Below, piece by piece: positions 8,329-16,499 of a DNA stretch of 64,000 nucleotides (its first letter is position 1; each line of letters opens with the position of its first letter). The DNA is from a candidate division Zixibacteria bacterium HGW-Zixibacteria-1 (GTDB lineage: Bacteria > Zixibacteria > MSB-5A5 > GN15 > PGXB01), in assembly GCA_002838945.1 (NCBI GenBank), contig PGXB01000007.1, positions 43,962 through 107,961 on the forward strand, given 5' to 3'. The notes beneath the pieces are model-generated. The model worked only from the letters and a program-made list of their open reading frames with translations, made no database searches and was not told where the DNA came from. The position numbers were made by a program, and so were the translations under genes.

Positions 8329-9315
8329 CTATTTGCCCTTGATCAGTTCCATGATATAATCCCAGAATGAAATCAACAGCAGAATAATAAAGGCGATCAG
8401 GACCACCCAGTTCCACGAGTCCTTCGGTTTCTTTCTGTCGTAAGTATCATAATCGGGAGCGACCTTGAAATAGCTTAGTTCGTTGATGATTTCATCGACA
8501 CTCTGGTAACGATGCACCGGATTTTTGTCGAGCATTTTCATGATAATCCGGTTCAGTCGTTCCGGGATTTCGGGGTTGAAAGTGAGCGGCGGCTGCGGAG
8601 TGATCGATTTTATCACTTCGGCAACGCTCTTGCCGCTGTCGCCTATGAAGGGCTGACGGCGGGCGGTCATGGTGTAAATGAGAATCCCGAGCGAGAAGAT
8701 ATTCGAGCGTTCGTCGATATCTCTGAAACTTACCTGCTCGGGTGACATGAACGAGACAATATCGAACGGCAGCGAATCGATATCGCCGGCGGCGGTAATC
8801 GAGGTGTCGATCATGCTGAAATTAATGAATTTGACCTGTTTTTCGCGGGTGACGACGACCTGCTCGGGAATCATGAGCTGTGCCAGCATCCGGTTGTCAT
8901 GAAGTGCCTTAATTCCGGCACAGAGTTGTCGCGATATTTCGACGGCGCCGTCGATCGAAAGACGGCCGCTTTGCATCATCTGCCTCAGGGTCAACCCTTC
9001 GGCGTATTCCATGACAATGTAATCCCGGCCTTCAAGGCGGCCGACTTCAAAAACCTCCAGCAGATTAGGATGCTTTATTTCATGGGCCCTCTCGGCGCCC
9101 TTGATCATAATATCGCGGATTTCCTTTTCGGCTCGGTCGTCATCAAACAGCAGTTTAAGCGTGACTTTTTGCTTATTCCAGGTATCTTCGGCCAGATAAA
9201 CCGTGCCCAAAGCGGTGGCGCCGATTTTTCGGATAATTTCGTAATGAGATATTCTGGCTCCGGCACTCAAAGTGCCGGCGGGGCCGTTTTTTTTATTCCG
9301 GGCGTTCCAAGGCAT
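8329..9315 (-). CDS. Membrane-anchored serine/threonine pseudokinase
   Basis: A 328-residue protein kinase-fold protein with one membrane helix near the C-terminus (about residues 300-322). The glycine-rich loop (IGATALGTVY) and the VAIK-type lysine (VTLKLL) are kept, as is an APE-like MSPEQ. The catalytic loop that should read HRDLKPEN is AQLMIPEQ, and the DFG magnesium motif is NFS. All phosphotransfer residues of the catalytic loop are therefore missing, so it should bind partners or nucleotide rather than phosphorylate. ATG 9315 is chosen for the upstream TGAGG; GTG 9330 is in frame. No PASTA or other sensor domain follows the membrane helix; only a few residues lie outside. Confidence 0.85.
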   Translation of the reverse strand: MPWNARNKKNGPAGTLSAGARISHYEIIRKIGATALGTVYLAEDTWNKQKVTLKLLFDDDRAEKEIRDIMIKGAERAHEIKHPNLLEVFEVGRLEGRDYIVMEYAEGLTLRQMMQSGRLSIDGAVEISRQLCAGIKALHDNRMLAQLMIPEQVVVTREKQVKFINFSMIDTSITAAGDIDSLPFDIVSFMSPEQVSFRDIDERSNIFSLGILIYTMTARRQPFIGDSGKSVAEVIKSITPQPPLTFNPEIPERLNRIIMKMLDKNPVHRYQSVDEIINELSYFKVAPDYDTYDRKKPKDSWNWVVLIAFIILLLISFWDYIMELIKGK

Positions 9316-9493
9316 AGCCTCATTCCTCACTGGTTTTATCGTATGGTCCTGTTTTCAAGATACATTGGGGCAGCCTGAAAACAACAATAATATCCTACTT
9401 TAAAGGTCGGGGCGGTTTGGGTCGCTTGTAGAAAACTACGATTTTCGCGGCAAAACCTGGATGTGAAAGAGGCCGGAAGTCTAAATATTTTAA

Positions 9494-9522
9494 TTGTTTA
9501 ATGACGGGCTATTTCTTATAAT
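9494..9522 (+). promoter_or_regulatory. Sigma-70-type promoter before the ECF sigma operon
   Basis: TTGTTT (9494-9499) and a perfect TATAAT (9517-9522) with 17-base spacing, about 60 bases before the sigma-factor start. Confidence 0.6.
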
Positions 9523-9582
9523 CCAAAGGTTATGTTGAAACCGCATAATACCGGTAAACGTAAATTGTACCAAAGGGTTTAA

Positions 9583-10146
9583 TTGGCGGCAGACGATAAG
9601 ATATTGATCGAGAGCGCCCTGGGGGGGGACCAAAGCGCTTACAAGCAACTGATGACCCGGCATCAGTCGGCCATTTTTCATATTGTTTTCAAGATTGTCC
9701 GGGATAAGGAAACCGCGGCCGATTTGGTACAGGAGACGTTTATGAAAGCATTTTCATCACTGGCGACCTATCGCGCCGAGTACAAGTTTTCCACATGGCT
9801 TTATCGTATAGGCGCCAACTGCGCGATCGATCACTTGAGAAAGCAAAAAATCCGGACTCTTTCGCTTGACGCACCGACCGAAACGGCGGACGGTACGATC
9901 GAGATGGAAGTTCCCGATGATTCCTATAATCCCGAACGGGACCTTCTTGAACGTGAACGAAAAATCTCTATCAACGACGCCATTGACTCCCTGCCGGAAA
10001 AATATCGAATGGTTATCGTTTACCGTCATAAAGACAATAAATCTTATGAAGAGATTGCCGAGGCATTGAATATACCGATTGGAACGGTCAAGGCCCGAAT
10101 TTTCCGGGCAAGGGAATTATTGAAGAAGAAATTGCGGCCTTTTTAG
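9583..10146 (+). CDS. ECF (sigma-70 family) RNA polymerase sigma factor
   Basis: A 187-residue group 4 sigma factor. Region 2 covers about residues 22-90 with DLVQETFMKAF and FSTWLYRIGANCAIDHLRKQ, which bind the -10 element and core polymerase. Region 4 covers about 128-182 with SLPEKYRMVIVYRH and YEEIAEALNIPIGTVKARIFRARELL, the helix-turn-helix for the -35 element. The start is TTG 9583 with AAAGGG about 8 bases upstream. No zinc-finger anti-sigma factor follows; instead the next three genes encode envelope proteins, which may be its targets or its control. Spacing to the next gene is under 20 bases, so they are probably cotranscribed. Confidence 0.95.
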   Translation: MAADDKILIESALGGDQSAYKQLMTRHQSAIFHIVFKIVRDKETAADLVQETFMKAFSSLATYRAEYKFSTWLYRIGANCAIDHLRKQKIRTLSLDAPTETADGTIEMEVPDDSYNPERDLLERERKISINDAIDSLPEKYRMVIVYRHKDNKSYEEIAEALNIPIGTVKARIFRARELLKKKLRPF

Positions 10147-10165
10147 CATTTTAAGAGTGACCGAT

Positions 10166-11230
10166 ATGAAGAGAATTCTGCCATATTTGCTGGGATTAGT
10201 CCTGTTTTTTGGTATTGACGCCGCCGGCAAGACTTTCAGTTTTGAATATCAGAAAATAGTTGAGGTTCCCGAAAAACCGGAGTTAATCATTAATAATTCG
10301 GCCGGGGATATCAAAATAACCGGGGCGCCGGTTGAAACCATAACAATTAATGCTATCAAGCATGTCCGGGCGGCGGAGCAGGACGAAGCGGAAGAGGTGG
10401 CCGAGCACATTGAAATCAAGGTGACGCAGGACCGGGGCAAAATTTCCATCAAGACAAACTTCCTTAAACTCAAGAGCCGGTCGGAGTCATTCTGGAGCAA
10501 GCTTTTTGGAAGCGGCGAGGATTCATTCGGCTCGGTCGATTTTGATATAACGGTGCCGCAAAGGTGCAAGTTAAGCGTGGATAATTCATCGGGGACAATT
10601 GCGATATCGGGAGTATCAGGTGATGTAACCGCTACGGGCGTATCGGATAAGATGACGCTTCAGGATATTTACGGCGATTTGGTTCTGAATATGATGACCG
10701 GTGATGTCACCCTGACCAGTATAACCGGGCGGGCCGATATAACGACCGGCGGATCAAATATTGATTTTACATCGATTACCGGCGCAGTTGATATACATTC
10801 GACCTCGGGAATAAAGAAAGGCTTATATATTTCAGGGCCGGTGACAATCTCGCAAACATCAGGGGCCGTGGATATCGCATATCTAAACGGCGACCTGCAG
10901 CTTCGTTCCACATCAGGAAAAGTCACCGTCGGGCAGGAAGAAGGCACGATCAGTATTCAAACACACACCGGCGATGTTGAAATAAAGACAGAACTGTTTT
11001 CGGACAAGGATTTTTACGTTTCAACCACCACGGGCTCAATTATTTTCAGCCTTCCCGAAACGACTTCGGGAAAAGTGCGTATAGAAACAAGCAGTGGACA
11101 GATTATAACCAAGCTGCCCGTTTCGATTGAGTCGGTAACGCAAAACAAACTGACGGGCAGTTTTGGGAGCGGCGGGCCGCAGATTACGTTGATAACGGAA
11201 TCCGGCGATATTACCGTTACGGAATATTAG
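10166..11230 (+). CDS. Exported DUF4097 beta-strand repeat protein
   Basis: About 354 residues with an N-terminal signal peptide (MKRILPYLLGLVLFFGIDAAG). The rest is a run of short beta repeats in the pattern SGxVxIxxxxGDVxLxS: examples are SAGDIKITG, SSGTIAISGVSGDVTATG, MTGDVTLTSITG and TSGKVTVGQ. This is the DUF4097/GIN-type adhesin-head beta-solenoid, found in exported or surface proteins often encoded beside sigma factors. ATG 10166 is preferred to GTG 10157 on spacing from AAGAG. No catalytic residues are apparent. Confidence 0.8.
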   Translation: MKRILPYLLGLVLFFGIDAAGKTFSFEYQKIVEVPEKPELIINNSAGDIKITGAPVETITINAIKHVRAAEQDEAEEVAEHIEIKVTQDRGKISIKTNFLKLKSRSESFWSKLFGSGEDSFGSVDFDITVPQRCKLSVDNSSGTIAISGVSGDVTATGVSDKMTLQDIYGDLVLNMMTGDVTLTSITGRADITTGGSNIDFTSITGAVDIHSTSGIKKGLYISGPVTISQTSGAVDIAYLNGDLQLRSTSGKVTVGQEEGTISIQTHTGDVEIKTELFSDKDFYVSTTTGSIIFSLPETTSGKVRIETSSGQIITKLPVSIESVTQNKLTGSFGSGGPQITLITESGDITVTEY

Positions 11231-11239
11231 GAGTCGTCG

Positions 11240-12589
11240 ATGACAGGGTCGTTTAAGACATTCTGGAAAATATCAGGGGCGATTATCGTGATTGCCCTGA
11301 TACTGCCTTTTTATATATTTGCGGCAGCTCCTTCCGATAATGAAAAGACCCCGCTTAAAGACTCATCTGCTATCCGTGAGATGAAGGATGAGAAAGCCGC
11401 TGCCGATGAAGAAAGGCTGCTCCTGGAAGCTGAGACCCGCCGGCTGGCTGGTCAGAAAGGTGACACTGTTTTCACGGAAATACATGTTTCTCCCGACGGC
11501 GCCTATGCAATCGACAGTGCCGGTAATGAATGGGAATATGATTTTACGCAGGACAAGTTTATAACCGAGGAATTTGATAAGACCGGGACCAAGACAGTCT
11601 TTGGCAAAAAGCGCCCGGCTCCGCCTGTTCCGCCCGCTCTCGACGAAAAGCAGCTCGAGGAAATCGCCAAAAAGATGGAAAAAGCAAAGAGCATGAAGGG
11701 GCTCAAATTCGGGTCGGTTTTGATCGACACCGACGAAAAGGTTCGCGGCCCGATTATAGCCATGGGAGCCGTGACGGTGAGAGGGAAAGTTATCGGCGAT
11801 GTCTTTTCGTATCAAAAGATTACGGTGACCTCAACCGGCCAGATAACCGGCAATGCCCGGGCTCCGGAAATTGTCAAAATGCGCGGCGGGATTATTTTGG
11901 GTGACCGGCTGGAGCAGGATTTCTTTCAAATGCCGCCCGATATTGAAGACATTTTCAAGGGCAAGTCATTTTCCGAAAATTCTTATGTCGCCCTGATTGC
12001 CAATACTATCATATATTTTGTTCTCTTAATCCTGTGCCTGCTGGCCATAGCCATTTTTTCGCGGCCTGTCGACCGCGTAAAAGTCTGTCTTCAGAAAAGT
12101 TTCTTCAAGTCATTTTTTGCCGGTCTGCTAATCTGGGTTGCCTATACCCCGGTTATGGGCCTTTTGGTACTGACTATTATCGGCATACCGGTGGCCCTGA
12201 TAGCAATGCCGATTTTAGTGACGCTGGCGGCAATTCTCGGAGTAATCGGGTTCAGCCAGTTAGTGGGCGAAAAAATGTCGAAATACATCGGCGGTATCTC
12301 CAAATCGCAAGTGTGGCAGGTTCTTCTCGGTATTACGCTTCTGGAAGTATTCTGGATTTTGATGTCACTCTTTTATATTAAACCAGGAGGCGTCGGAGAA
12401 GGCTTCGCCATTCTATTCATGGTGCTTTCGATAATTATATGGTCCATAGCGGTGACAGCCGGCGTCGGCGCCGTCTTCCTGACCCGTTATGGTCGCAGAG
12501 AGTGTAAAGCTTCCATCGATATTGAAATCAGAATTGACGGCGTCAAACCGCCGCCACCGACGCCGCCGCCATTGAGCCCGGACAAATAA
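11240..12589 (+). CDS. Membrane protein with bactofilin-like polymer-forming segment
   Basis: A 449-residue protein. It has an N-terminal membrane segment, a soluble stretch rich in Asp, Glu and Lys (residues 35-150), a short beta-helical polymer-forming (bactofilin/DUF342-like) segment around residues 155-220 (VRGPIIAMGAVTVRGKVIGDVFS), then four or five membrane helices at residues 250-415 and a proline-rich tail (PPPPTPPPL). GGAG sits 8 bases before ATG 11240. Such proteins usually lie next to DUF4097 genes and are thought to respond to envelope state; precise role unknown. Confidence 0.7.
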   Translation: MTGSFKTFWKISGAIIVIALILPFYIFAAAPSDNEKTPLKDSSAIREMKDEKAAADEERLLLEAETRRLAGQKGDTVFTEIHVSPDGAYAIDSAGNEWEYDFTQDKFITEEFDKTGTKTVFGKKRPAPPVPPALDEKQLEEIAKKMEKAKSMKGLKFGSVLIDTDEKVRGPIIAMGAVTVRGKVIGDVFSYQKITVTSTGQITGNARAPEIVKMRGGIILGDRLEQDFFQMPPDIEDIFKGKSFSENSYVALIANTIIYFVLLILCLLAIAIFSRPVDRVKVCLQKSFFKSFFAGLLIWVAYTPVMGLLVLTIIGIPVALIAMPILVTLAAILGVIGFSQLVGEKMSKYIGGISKSQVWQVLLGITLLEVFWILMSLFYIKPGGVGEGFAILFMVLSIIIWSIAVTAGVGAVFLTRYGRRECKASIDIEIRIDGVKPPPPTPPPLSPDK

Positions 12590-12622
12590 AAATAACCTGA
12601 ATTTTGATAGTCAGGAGTCGCT

Positions 12623-13477
12623 ATGTTTGTAAGAATAAGCATTGCCGTAATATCAGTTATCCTGATAATATCCGGCGCACTATCGGCGGGGGTGCTGGAA
12701 AAAGAGAGCTTTATTTTCCCGAAAGATGATATCGAGAAGGTCGTAATTCATGCCGATTTGGGCGCGGGCAGGTTCAGCATCAAGCCGGCCGACATGGAAG
12801 AGATATTCAAAGCGGATGTGGAATACAGTGCTCGGAGGTTAAGAGTTTTTGCCGATTATGAAAAGGAGGGCGGGACCGGCTATATCGATTTCGGTTCCGA
12901 TCTAAGCTGGAAAAAGGAATTCGACACTAAAGATAATATGTGGGACATCATCTTATCCAATCGCTACCCGGCCGAAATGGAGATTGATATCAGCGCCTGC
13001 GAGGCGGACTTTGACCTGGGTGGGATTCCAATTACCTATCTCGATTTCGACCTGGGCGCGGCCGACGGCAAACTGGACTTCAGCAAACCAAACCCGGACA
13101 TAGCCGACAAGGTCAATTTTGATGCCGGAGCGGGTAAATTCGAAATATCCAACCTCGGAAACCTCAATTTCAGGCGGCTGTACCTTGATGGCGGAGCAGG
13201 TAAATTCGAGATCGACTTTTCGGGTAAATATACCATGAGATCCAGAGCAAAAATATCTCTCGGGTTGGCCTCAACCGTCATCTATATACCGCGCGGAGTT
13301 CCCTTCAGCATCGAGGCCGACGACAGTTTCCTGTCATCGATGGATTTCGATGAACTGGAGCAGTTCGAAGTTGACAAAGGTTTTTATGAATCTGACGATT
13401 ATGAATCATCGGATATCGGCCTGGAGCTTGAAGTCAATGTCGGTGTCGGATCGGTGGAGTTCCGATGGGCGGATTGA
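12623..13477 (+). CDS. Exported toast-rack-type (DUF2154/LiaF-like) protein
   Basis: A 284-residue exported protein with a signal peptide ending GALSAG. The mature part repeats a flat beta motif: DLGAGRFSIKPAD, DLGAADGKLDFS, DAGAGKFEISNL, DGGAGKFEIDFSG and NVGVGSVEFRW. This is the signature of the toast-rack domain, also present in LiaF-type envelope-stress regulators. It closes the sigma-factor unit, followed by a strong terminator. Whether it binds a membrane stress signal is inference. Confidence 0.75.
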   Translation: MFVRISIAVISVILIISGALSAGVLEKESFIFPKDDIEKVVIHADLGAGRFSIKPADMEEIFKADVEYSARRLRVFADYEKEGGTGYIDFGSDLSWKKEFDTKDNMWDIILSNRYPAEMEIDISACEADFDLGGIPITYLDFDLGAADGKLDFSKPNPDIADKVNFDAGAGKFEISNLGNLNFRRLYLDGGAGKFEIDFSGKYTMRSRAKISLGLASTVIYIPRGVPFSIEADDSFLSSMDFDELEQFEVDKGFYESDDYESSDIGLELEVNVGVGSVEFRWAD

Positions 13478-13498
13478 TTCTTTTAGGAGTTTTGAAGA

Positions 13499-13527
13499 GC
13501 CATCCCAACCGGGGATGGCTTTTTTTT
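13499..13527 (+). terminator. Terminator of the ECF sigma/envelope operon
   Basis: An 8-bp stem GCCATCCC / GGGATGGC with loop AACCG, followed by eight T residues, 21 bases after the last stop codon of the operon. Confidence 0.93.
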
Positions 13528-13653
13528 CGAACTTTAATACCGATAAAGTGTTAAATAATAGCTTGAAATGGAGTTAAAAGTTTTTTATTGTCATATGATA
13601 TATTATTCGCGACTGTCGTCAGCAGGTCGTATAAACAATTGTCGAGGTAACTG

Positions 13654-15027
13654 ATGAGAAAATCTTTCCTGTTTTTGGTGCTTTTGGCATTAACGTTCAA
13701 AGTCGGCCTGGCCGAAGTTTCGCCATTACAAAAAGAAATATTTATGGCGCGAGATAAGGTTCTTCCCGCGCTTGTGCATATACAACCGGTCATAACCGAT
13801 TTCAGAACCGGCAAAATGAGAAAGCAATCGGTGGTCGGTTCCGGGGTCATTTTTCACAAAGACGGCTATGTCGTCACCAACTACCATGTCGCCGGCAAAG
13901 CCGAACGGATTATTTGCACCATGCCCGATAAAGAGCAGGTCAAGGCCGAATTGATCGGCGGCGATCCATTGACAGATATTGCCGTAATTAAACTTGACCT
14001 TTCGGAGTACTCCGGGAGTATTCAGGTTGTTGAATTCGGCGATTCCGACCAGCTTCAGGTGGGACAATATGTCCTGGCCATGGGTTCCCCCCTGGCCCTG
14101 GCGCGCTCGGTATCATGTGGTGTCATTTCCACCACCGACCGCTATTTTCCGGGAGAAACGCGGCTTCCCTCAGGCGAGAAGACCGGCATTTACAACAACT
14201 GGATCCAGACCGATGCGGCTATAAATCCGGGAAATTCGGGCGGACCGCTGGTTGATTTGAACGGGAAGATTGTCGGCATCAATTCCCGGGCGACCCTGTT
14301 CGCCAACAACATCGGGTTTTCGATTCCGATTAACATCGTCAAAGAAGTCATCAAAAATATCCTGGAAAAGGGAAAGGTGACCAGAAGCTGGATCGGCGTG
14401 CAGTGCCAGGAACTTCAGAATCTGGAATCATGGTTCGGGACGGAGATTAATGAAGGGGTCTTGGTCTCGTCGATCGACTCCAAATCACCCGCCGAAGAGG
14501 CCGGACTGAGGGCCGGTGATATTATTCTTAAAATGGATCAGCAGCCGGTCTCGGCGAGATTCGCCGAGGAACTTCCGGCCTTCTATAAAAAAGTCGCCGA
14601 TCATCCGATCGGCAGCAATATCGAGATGACCATTTTGCGCAAAGACAAGACCATATATGTCAATGTCGAGACACATGAACTGGGTGAAATTCTCGGCGAG
14701 GACCTGGAATGTAAGGAGTGGGGATTCACGGTGAAGGGAATTACCAAACAGATGGCGGTCGAAAATCTGCTTGAGGATACTCTCGGCGTCTTTGTCTCCG
14801 GGGTCAAGCGCGTCGGCGCCGCCGCCGATGCGGGGCTTCTGCGCGGCGATATTATTCAGGGTCTTAATGAACAGCCGACACTAACGTTTGAGAAGTTCTT
14901 CAAAACATATAACGAAGTGATTGTAGCCGGTCTTGAAAAAGTTCTGTTAACGGTAAAGCGTTCCGGAAGTACTAAGTTTGTGCTTATAAAGGTAAATAAT
15001 CATAAAACGGCGGAAGAAAATAAATAA
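13654..15027 (+). CDS. HtrA/Deg-type periplasmic serine protease with two PDZ domains
   Basis: A 457-residue trypsin-like protease with a signal peptide ending at about residue 20. The catalytic triad is intact: His78 (TNYHVA), Asp108 (LTDIAVIKL) and Ser195 (GNSGGPLV). Two PDZ domains follow at about residues 245-345 (GVQCQEL...AGLRAGDIIL) and 360-445 (AGLLRGDIIQGL). Such enzymes degrade or refold damaged envelope proteins. GAGGT lies 8 bases before ATG 13654. The next gene, 12 bases on, encodes a paralogue without the triad, so the two likely act as a complex. Confidence 0.93.
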   Translation: MRKSFLFLVLLALTFKVGLAEVSPLQKEIFMARDKVLPALVHIQPVITDFRTGKMRKQSVVGSGVIFHKDGYVVTNYHVAGKAERIICTMPDKEQVKAELIGGDPLTDIAVIKLDLSEYSGSIQVVEFGDSDQLQVGQYVLAMGSPLALARSVSCGVISTTDRYFPGETRLPSGEKTGIYNNWIQTDAAINPGNSGGPLVDLNGKIVGINSRATLFANNIGFSIPINIVKEVIKNILEKGKVTRSWIGVQCQELQNLESWFGTEINEGVLVSSIDSKSPAEEAGLRAGDIILKMDQQPVSARFAEELPAFYKKVADHPIGSNIEMTILRKDKTIYVNVETHELGEILGEDLECKEWGFTVKGITKQMAVENLLEDTLGVFVSGVKRVGAAADAGLLRGDIIQGLNEQPTLTFEKFFKTYNEVIVAGLEKVLLTVKRSGSTKFVLIKVNNHKTAEENK

Positions 15028-15039
15028 AGGAGCAATAAG

Positions 15040-16458
15040 GTGAGGTTGATAGTTTCATTGATGATTGTACTTCTGTCGTTCGGCACGCTGTCGGCGCAGA
15101 ATTTTAATTTTGATAAAATTTACGGCGAGGCGTCCCAATATACGGTGGCGGTCAACCTGGTTATCGAGGTTTCCTTCGGGACACAGACGACCGAGGCAAA
15201 AAATCGCGGCATCGGCAGTATTGTCGGCTCGGATGGATTGGTGATGTTTGACGGTACCCCGATCGACAGCGATGATCCCTTCTCGATCATGTCGGGCATG
15301 CAGGTCAGCGCCAATCCCAAGAGCATTGAAGTGGTCATGATGGACGGAACCAAATACCCGGCCGAGTTTATCGGGATTGATCGTTTCACCAAAATCGGCT
15401 TTTGCCGGATTATTTCGGAAGACAAGAAAAAATTCCCGTCCGTAAAGTTCAAGGACAGAAAAAGCTTCAGGGTCGGTGAGTGGCTGGCCCTGTACACATT
15501 GCTTCCCGAATATGTTTCGCCGCAATTGGGCGCCGATATCGGATTGGTTTCGGCCAACATTAACGAGCCGGAGCAGTTTATTTTGACGGCAGGATTCAAC
15601 GAACTTGAAATTACATCGATTTTATATGACACTTCCGGGGCACCGGTGGGGATTCTGGGCGATCTTGAAAATCCGGCTCTGTCCGGTTTCGATGCTTCGC
15701 GTATGATGGAATCATTCTCCAATATGGAGGATTTTGTACCGCTGCTGGGGGTTGTTGAAGCGGACCGGCTGAACAAATTGATTAAGGATCCTCCCAAACT
15801 TGGAAAAATCGACCGCGGCTGGCTGGGCATATATCTTCAGGCTTTAACACCGGATATCGCTGAATTCTGGAACGTCGGCACCAAGGGCGGTATAATCGTG
15901 AATGAAGTCGTCAAGGATTCTCCGGCCGATTCGGCGGGAATGCTGACCGGTGATATCATTTTCGAACTCGAAGGACACCCGGTCGAGGTCAACAAGGAGG
16001 AGAATCTTCCGGTCTTCCAAAAGAAAATATCCGAACTGGGGGCGGGGGCATCGGTCGCCATGACGATCCTTAGACGGGCCGAGAATGGTCTTGACACTCT
16101 GGGATTGACCGTCACTCTGGCCCCGGCGCCGATATCACCGGCGGAGGCGCCCGAGTATGAAGACAATAATTTCGAGATGAAAATCCGTGATATGGTATTT
16201 GCCGATTACAATATTTTCAATCTCGACCGAGATTTCAAGGGTGTGGTCATAAAGGAGATCGAACCGGGAAGCTGGGGCGCGGTCGGCGGAATCTTTCCGG
16301 GCGACATAATTCAGTCAATCGATGGCGTCAAGACCGATTCGGTTGAGGACGCGCGGGTGGCTCTGGAAAAGGTCGATACCGAGCGTCCGGCTGAAGTGGT
16401 TTTCTTCATCTGGCGCGACAGCAAGACACTTTTCATAAATATCAAAACCGACTGGTAA
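15040..16458 (+). CDS. Catalytically dead HtrA-like PDZ protein
   Basis: A 472-residue exported protein with the same order of parts as the preceding protease: signal peptide, trypsin-like fold, two PDZ domains (AGMLTGDIIFEL at about residue 310; GGIFPGDIIQSIDGV near 425). The triad is gone. Where the partner has TNYHV this has LVMFDG, and the GNSGGPLVDLNGKIVGI region aligns with LEITSILYDTSGAPVGI, so the nucleophilic Ser is absent. The start GTG 15040 has AAGGAG at 15027-15032. It is probably a regulatory or scaffolding partner of the active protease. Confidence 0.8.
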   Translation: MRLIVSLMIVLLSFGTLSAQNFNFDKIYGEASQYTVAVNLVIEVSFGTQTTEAKNRGIGSIVGSDGLVMFDGTPIDSDDPFSIMSGMQVSANPKSIEVVMMDGTKYPAEFIGIDRFTKIGFCRIISEDKKKFPSVKFKDRKSFRVGEWLALYTLLPEYVSPQLGADIGLVSANINEPEQFILTAGFNELEITSILYDTSGAPVGILGDLENPALSGFDASRMMESFSNMEDFVPLLGVVEADRLNKLIKDPPKLGKIDRGWLGIYLQALTPDIAEFWNVGTKGGIIVNEVVKDSPADSAGMLTGDIIFELEGHPVEVNKEENLPVFQKKISELGAGASVAMTILRRAENGLDTLGLTVTLAPAPISPAEAPEYEDNNFEMKIRDMVFADYNIFNLDRDFKGVVIKEIEPGSWGAVGGIFPGDIIQSIDGVKTDSVEDARVALEKVDTERPAEVVFFIWRDSKTLFINIKTDW

Positions 16459-16466
16459 AATTCCTG

Positions 16467-16499
16467 ACCGTCGGCCGGGTTAACCGACCAACGGTTTTT
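16467..16499. terminator. Possible shared terminator between convergent genes
   Basis: ACCGTCGG...CCGAC...ACGGT can fold in the 39 bases between the two convergent stop codons and is followed by TTTTTA on the plus strand. The stem is imperfect. Confidence 0.35.
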
